Positions 60,049-64,000 of a stretch of 64,000 nt of DNA are shown here, in pieces; positions within the stretch are counted from its first letter, which is position 1; every line of letters begins with the position of its first letter. Source of the DNA: Lachnospiraceae bacterium (GTDB lineage Bacteria > Bacillota > Clostridia > Lachnospirales > Lachnospiraceae). The notes under the pieces were generated by a model. The model had not been told where the DNA came from and made no database searches. It saw nothing but the letters and a program-made list of their open reading frames with translations. The DNA lies in contig JAIDFQ010000043.1 of the NCBI GenBank assembly GCA_029054245.1, positions 372,001-436,000 on the forward strand, in the 5' to 3' direction. Both the position numbers and the translations under genes were made by a program.

Positions 60049-60087
60049 CAGAATAATCTGACAGAATAATCTGACAGAATGATCTGA
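60049..60087. repeat. Three 13-bp tandem repeats (cagaatRatctga)
   Basis: Units 60049-60061, 60062-60074, 60075-60087; followed by partial cagaa. Confidence 0.88.
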
Positions 60088-60090
60088 CAG

Positions 60091-60116
60091 AAAAATCCCC
60101 CGGATGTCTCCGGGGG
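60091..60116 (-). terminator. Intrinsic terminator of the dacA operon
   Basis: Minus strand cccccgga-gaca-tccgggggattttt. Confidence 0.9.
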
Positions 60117-60124
60117 TATGTAAT

Positions 60125-60544
60125 TTATAAAGAAACAATAATTTTATCTTTATCTGAATCTGAAAGTTCTTCTTCGTCTACCGAAACACTTACGACAAAG
60201 TCTATATGGAATGTGTTGCTGATTTTTTCTAATTTTTGGATGATTTCGCTTAGATGTTCTTCCTCAAGACAGGCAATTTTCAAAAAGCTGTCAAAATACA
60301 TCTGCTCTAAATCATGATCTTGTGATATAATTCCACTTATAAAGCCAATGAATTCATCTGAATTCGTAATCAGATAAGACGACACGTCAATCAATCTAAT
60401 CTTGTTATTCAGTTCATACATATGCTTCGTGCTCTTGTCCAGATATACAATATTGCCGGATACGTTCTGTACCTCTGTATTCACCTTATCTAATAAATGT
60501 TTGGTCTTGCCTTTTCCCTTTTTTCCAACTATTAATTGAACCAT
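60125..60544 (-). CDS. Small P-loop NTPase-like protein of unknown function
   Basis: MVQLIVGKKGKGKTKHLLDKVN (Walker A GxxGxGKT). Confidence 0.65.
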   Translation of the reverse strand: MVQLIVGKKGKGKTKHLLDKVNTEVQNVSGNIVYLDKSTKHMYELNNKIRLIDVSSYLITNSDEFIGFISGIISQDHDLEQMYFDSFLKIACLEEEHLSEIIQKLEKISNTFHIDFVVSVSVDEEELSDSDKDKIIVSL

Positions 60545-60634
60545 TGGTAATCCCTCCTGAAGTATATTGGCAGCACGTAAATTTAGGTTACGGCTTAAAT
60601 TTATTATAAGTGATTGCATGGCAAAAAACAACAG

Positions 60635-61639
60635 TTAATTGTTTATTTCCTCTAATAAATCTGTCATTTGGGAATAAAGCAGGTCTCCGCTCTCTGCACG
60701 CATGATAATAGAAATGTACGGATTGCTTGAAGAATCCTTTGAAAAAAGAACCAGGCAATGTCCTGCAGCATTCGTTGTTCCTGTCTTTCCGCCCATGATT
60801 GTAACCCCGCTGGGAGCAGTTGCCGTCCCCTGTATATACCGATTGGTGTTGGTTATGGTAATTTCCTTTGATGCGCCATTTTTGTCCGTATACACAGTGG
60901 TATATTCACCTGTGTGGATGATTTCATTAAATGATGTGTAATTGATTGCCTCATTCATAATCAAATACATGTCATAAACGGTGGTATAATGGTTATCATC
61001 AGGAAGCCCATGGGGATTAACAAAATGTGTGTTCGTTGCGCCAAGCGCCAGCGCTTCTTCGTTCATCATATTGGCAAACGCTTCCACCGATCCAGCGATT
61101 CCCTCTGCAATCATAACTGCTGCATCATTGCCCGAATTAAGCAGCAAAAGATGCAGTGCCTGATCTAGTGTCATCTGATCCCCTTCCTTAATTCCGCTAA
61201 GCTGGGCACCAGACTCCTGTATCCTTACATTTGCAGAAGCTGTCAGCATCATATCATTAGAACCGTGCTTGATAGCCACCAAAGCGGTCATCACCTTGGT
61301 TAGACTTGCCGGATACAATCTTTCATGAACATTCTTCGCGTAAAGAGTACTGTGATTATTCAAATCAAACAGCCCAGCCCCCGACGCTGCTGTCATATCC
61401 ACATCGCCCGATGTTATATTACTATTTACAACGCATAAATCTGCGGCAAAAGGCTCTGCTATTCCCCGTTCTTCCTCTAAATCGACCACTCTGAAACTGC
61501 TCACTTCTGAATCCACACTGTAGCCAAGCGCATACTGTGCCTGTCCACACCCTGTTAACGCCATAACGACAGTCAAAATCACCGTGGTCAATATTTTCTT
61601 GACAGATCCTATTTTTGCTTTTTTATTTGTACATTTCAC
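60635..61639 (-). CDS. dacA: D-alanyl-D-alanine carboxypeptidase (DacA/PBP5-like) lipoprotein
   Basis: LTGC lipobox; [14 protein letters not shown] (SxxK), [33 protein letters not shown] start overlaps mgsA. Confidence 0.92.
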   Translation of the reverse strand: MKCTNKKAKIGSVKKILTTVILTVVMALTGCGQAQYALGYSVDSEVSSFRVVDLEEERGIAEPFAADLCVVNSNITSGDVDMTAASGAGLFDLNNHSTLYAKNVHERLYPASLTKVMTALVAIKHGSNDMMLTASANVRIQESGAQLSGIKEGDQMTLDQALHLLLLNSGNDAAVMIAEGIAGSVEAFANMMNEEALALGATNTHFVNPHGLPDDNHYTTVYDMYLIMNEAINYTSFNEIIHTGEYTTVYTDKNGASKEITITNTNRYIQGTATAPSGVTIMGGKTGTTNAAGHCLVLFSKDSSSNPYISIIMRAESGDLLYSQMTDLLEEINN

Positions 61640-62018
61640 GCCACTCTAAATCTCCTCTGTCCAAGGACTTGATCAGTAGTTCCGCTGTTGCAATATTTGT
61701 TCCCAGCGGAATGTTATACATATCACATAGTTTTACAACATTGTTAACATCCGGCTCGTGTGTTTTAGAAGTCAGTGGATCGCGCAAAAATATGACCAAG
61801 TCTATCTGATTATGTTCAATCTGCGCTCCAATCTGCTGTTCTCCTCCAAGATGTCCAGCTAGGAATTTATGAATATTTAAATTTGTAACCTCTTCTATTA
61901 ATCTGCCAGTAGTGCCTGTCGCATACAAATCATGTTTGCTTAATATCCCCCGATATGCAATACAGAAATTCTGCATTAATTTCTTTTTTGCGTCATGTGC
62001 AATTAGCGCGATGTTCAT
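61623..62018 (-). CDS. mgsA: Methylglyoxal synthase
   Basis: [63 protein letters not shown]. Confidence 0.97.
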   Translation of the reverse strand: MNIALIAHDAKKKLMQNFCIAYRGILSKHDLYATGTTGRLIEEVTNLNIHKFLAGHLGGEQQIGAQIEHNQIDLVIFLRDPLTSKTHEPDVNNVVKLCDMYNIPLGTNIATAELLIKSLDRGDLEWREMYK

Positions 62019-62070
62019 TAAATACCCCTCCTGTTATGTCTGATTCCATAATGTATTATTTCATTATACA

Positions 62071-63192
62071 TCATTTTTGCCGGCATTGTAACCCCACATT
62101 TAAAACAAATCCCATTCCTATAAAGGAACTCACCAAAGAGGTCAGACCATAGCTGACGAAAGGAAGCGGCAGACCAGTATTTGGCAGCAGATACGTGACA
62201 ACGCCGATATTGATAAATGCCTGCAGCCCTATCATGGCGCCTGTTCCCGCCGCAATGATCGTCCCTGCAATATCTTTTGCCCGCCTGGCGATCAGCAGAC
62301 ATTCCACACTGATTAAAACCACTAAGATAATGACGATACAAGCGCCTACAAATCCAAATTCTTCTCCGATTACCGCAAATATAAAGTCTGTCTCCTGTTC
62401 TGCTATAAAATCTGCATTTTTTACGGAACTGATCTCATTGTTTTTGTACCCCTTTCCAGTAAGCTGGCCGGAACCAATCGCCATGACCGAATATTCCTGC
62501 TGATAGCCAATGGAATTGGCAAATTCCTCTTTATTAAAAAAAGAAATGATTCTATTGAGCTGATACATATGCTTTTCAGGAATGATCTTTTGATCCGGCT
62601 GCAGAATCAAATACATAAAAATCATAAAGACGGGAATCGCTACTGCCAAAATCCCCCCAATAACCTTCCAGCTTAAGCCCCCCACAAACATGATTACACA
62701 AAAAATCAGACAAATGACAATGGTGGTTGACAAATCAGGCTGATAACCTACCAAAAGTGCAGGGATCGCAAACAAAATGACGCACAATGAAATATACTTA
62801 AACGTGTTGAGCTCATTTTTATGTTTACAAATAAATTGAGCAAAAAACAAAATAAGTAAGATCTTGGCAACCTCCGAAGGCTGAAACTGGATTCCGGCAA
62901 GTTTGAGCCATCTTTGAGAGCCATTGGCATCTTTTCCCATGATAATGACCAAAACAAGCAGAACTAGGTTGAACAGATACATCAGCCAGTAAAGATTCAG
63001 AAGCACCGAATAATCAAATAAAGAAATAACCAGCATCAGAAACAGACCGAAGGCAAAACCTGCGATCTGTCTGTTCTGAAGTGCCGGTTCGGCACTGCCC
63101 AAGGCGATGATTCCAATGACTGCCAGCGTAGTCACCAGTATCACCAGTTTAAAATCATAGTAACGTATTTTATACTGTCTGAGCATTTCCAT
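62071..63192 (-). CDS. rodA: Rod shape-determining protein RodA
   Basis: SEDS motifs; FQPSEVAKILLILF, GYQPDLSTTIVI, LPNTGLPLPFVSYGLTSLVSSFIGMG. Confidence 0.93.
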   Translation of the reverse strand: MEMLRQYKIRYYDFKLVILVTTLAVIGIIALGSAEPALQNRQIAGFAFGLFLMLVISLFDYSVLLNLYWLMYLFNLVLLVLVIIMGKDANGSQRWLKLAGIQFQPSEVAKILLILFFAQFICKHKNELNTFKYISLCVILFAIPALLVGYQPDLSTTIVICLIFCVIMFVGGLSWKVIGGILAVAIPVFMIFMYLILQPDQKIIPEKHMYQLNRIISFFNKEEFANSIGYQQEYSVMAIGSGQLTGKGYKNNEISSVKNADFIAEQETDFIFAVIGEEFGFVGACIVIILVVLISVECLLIARRAKDIAGTIIAAGTGAMIGLQAFINIGVVTYLLPNTGLPLPFVSYGLTSLVSSFIGMGFVLNVGLQCRQK

Positions 63193-63244
63193 TCACCTTT
63201 CATAAAGCATAAACACCCTCTTTTAAAACTGTCTGCATAGGTGT

Positions 63245-63526
63245 TTAATTGACATTCTTATGTAAATCCAAGATAGGAATGTTAGCATATAAAGTGGGCG
63301 TCTTATCCCGTCCTTTGCTGTCTGTCTTGCTGATTTGGATTTCCATGCTTTGCGCATCTATCTTCATGTATTTTGATATCACCTTGGCGATATCGGTCTT
63401 AATCATTTCCATCATTTCTGGCGAACAATTGACTCTGTCAGAAATAAGAAGTATCTTTAAACGGTCTTTTGCTATTTCCCTGGATTTTCTTCTGTTAAAA
63501 AAGTTTCTGATTCCCATATAGCCCAC
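63245..63526 (-). CDS. minE: Cell division topological specificity factor MinE
   Basis: SREIAKDRLKILLISDRVNCSPEMMEMIKTDIAKVISKYMKID. Confidence 0.95.
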   Translation of the reverse strand: MGYMGIRNFFNRRKSREIAKDRLKILLISDRVNCSPEMMEMIKTDIAKVISKYMKIDAQSMEIQISKTDSKGRDKTPTLYANIPILDLHKNVN

Positions 63527-63529
63527 CTC

Positions 63530-64000
63530 CTAATTTTTATGGAAAATACCTGACACTTTGGTCCAGAAAGAAACGCCTTTTTCAAATTCAAGAAACGGAA
63601 TTTCTTTGCCGGTTACCCTGTAGCATATATTCTGATATGCTTTTCCTGCCAGTGTACTGTTTCCCACAAGAGGCTCGCCCTGATTGGTCGCTATGACTAC
63701 ATTTTCATCATCAGGCACAATGCCGATTAAACTGATAGCAAGAATATCGACCACATCTGCAGCACTCATCATATCCCCGCGCTTTACCATATCCACTTTC
63801 AAGCGGTTGATAATCAAATCGATTTTACTGAAATCATTAGCTTCAAGCAGACCTATGATCCGGTCTGCGTCCCGAATCGCTGATACTTCGGGAGTAGTTA
63901 CCACCAACGCCCTGTCAGCGCCAGCTATGGCATTTTTAAACCCCTGTTCAATTCCGGCTGGACAATCCAGAATAATATAGTCGAACTGCTCCCTGAGCTG
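63530..64000 (-). CDS. minD: Septum site-determining protein MinD (N-terminus outside window)
   Basis: Minus-strand frame continues through the listed ORF start to the edge: QLREQFDYIILDCPAGIEQGFKNAIAGADRALVVTTPEVSAIRDADRIIGLL. Confidence 0.95.
   Translation of the reverse strand, partial: QLREQFDYIILDCPAGIEQGFKNAIAGADRALVVTTPEVSAIRDADRIIGLLEANDFSKIDLIINRLKVDMVKRGDMMSAADVVDILAISLIGIVPDDENVVIATNQGEPLVGNSTLAGKAYQNICYRVTGKEIPFLEFEKGVSFWTKVSGIFHKN

Noticed and set aside
60049-60090. Possible CRISPR or iteron-origin array
   Set aside because: 13-bp units with no spacers, no replication initiator gene nearby and a chromosomal context.

Overview
The window looks like a conserved chromosomal segment from a low-GC, spore-forming Firmicute, probably Lachnospiraceae/Clostridia (inferred from gene content). 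It is almost entirely housekeeping. I found no CRISPR array, rRNA, tRNA, prophage, transposase or obvious defence island. Gene order: SEDS/class B PBP pair, DUF2953 and GerW; a J-domain coiled-coil gene; rpmB; an Asp23/FakA-like/recG/DegV block; a second type IIA topoisomerase (B+A); rsmD-coaD; an amidase and ylbJ; pseudouridine synthases, a HAD hydrolase and YgiQ; recU; a partial his operon hisZ-G-D-B-IE; two radical-SAM-associated genes, rng, rplU-prp-rpmA-obg-yhbY-nadD-yqeK-rsfS; a liv branched-chain amino-acid ABC operon; then lexA/yneA-like/tyrosine recombinase/ttcA. From about 51.3 kb onward the genes are on the minus strand: cstA, rluD-lspA-aroB-sepF-yggS, an HlyD-like gene, dacA-mgsA-rodA-minE-minD. 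No wholly new system is evident. The points most worth a second look are: (1) a HisIE protein with an N-terminal HisF-like domain that seems to have lost its catalytic Asp residues; (2) a LexA-type box filling the 17-bp spacer of a consensus promoter driving a YneA-like LysM gene; (3) a 220-bp convergent intergenic region at the gene-strand switch with two long inverted repeats, one dif-like; (4) a 24-bp tandem repeat that stays open and in frame past the stop codon of the J-domain gene; (5) a terminator with a tandemly duplicated 3' arm after hisIE; (6) a 13-bp quasi-palindromic repeat array upstream of an HlyD-like gene. All calls come from reading the sequence and translated ORFs; no searches were run.
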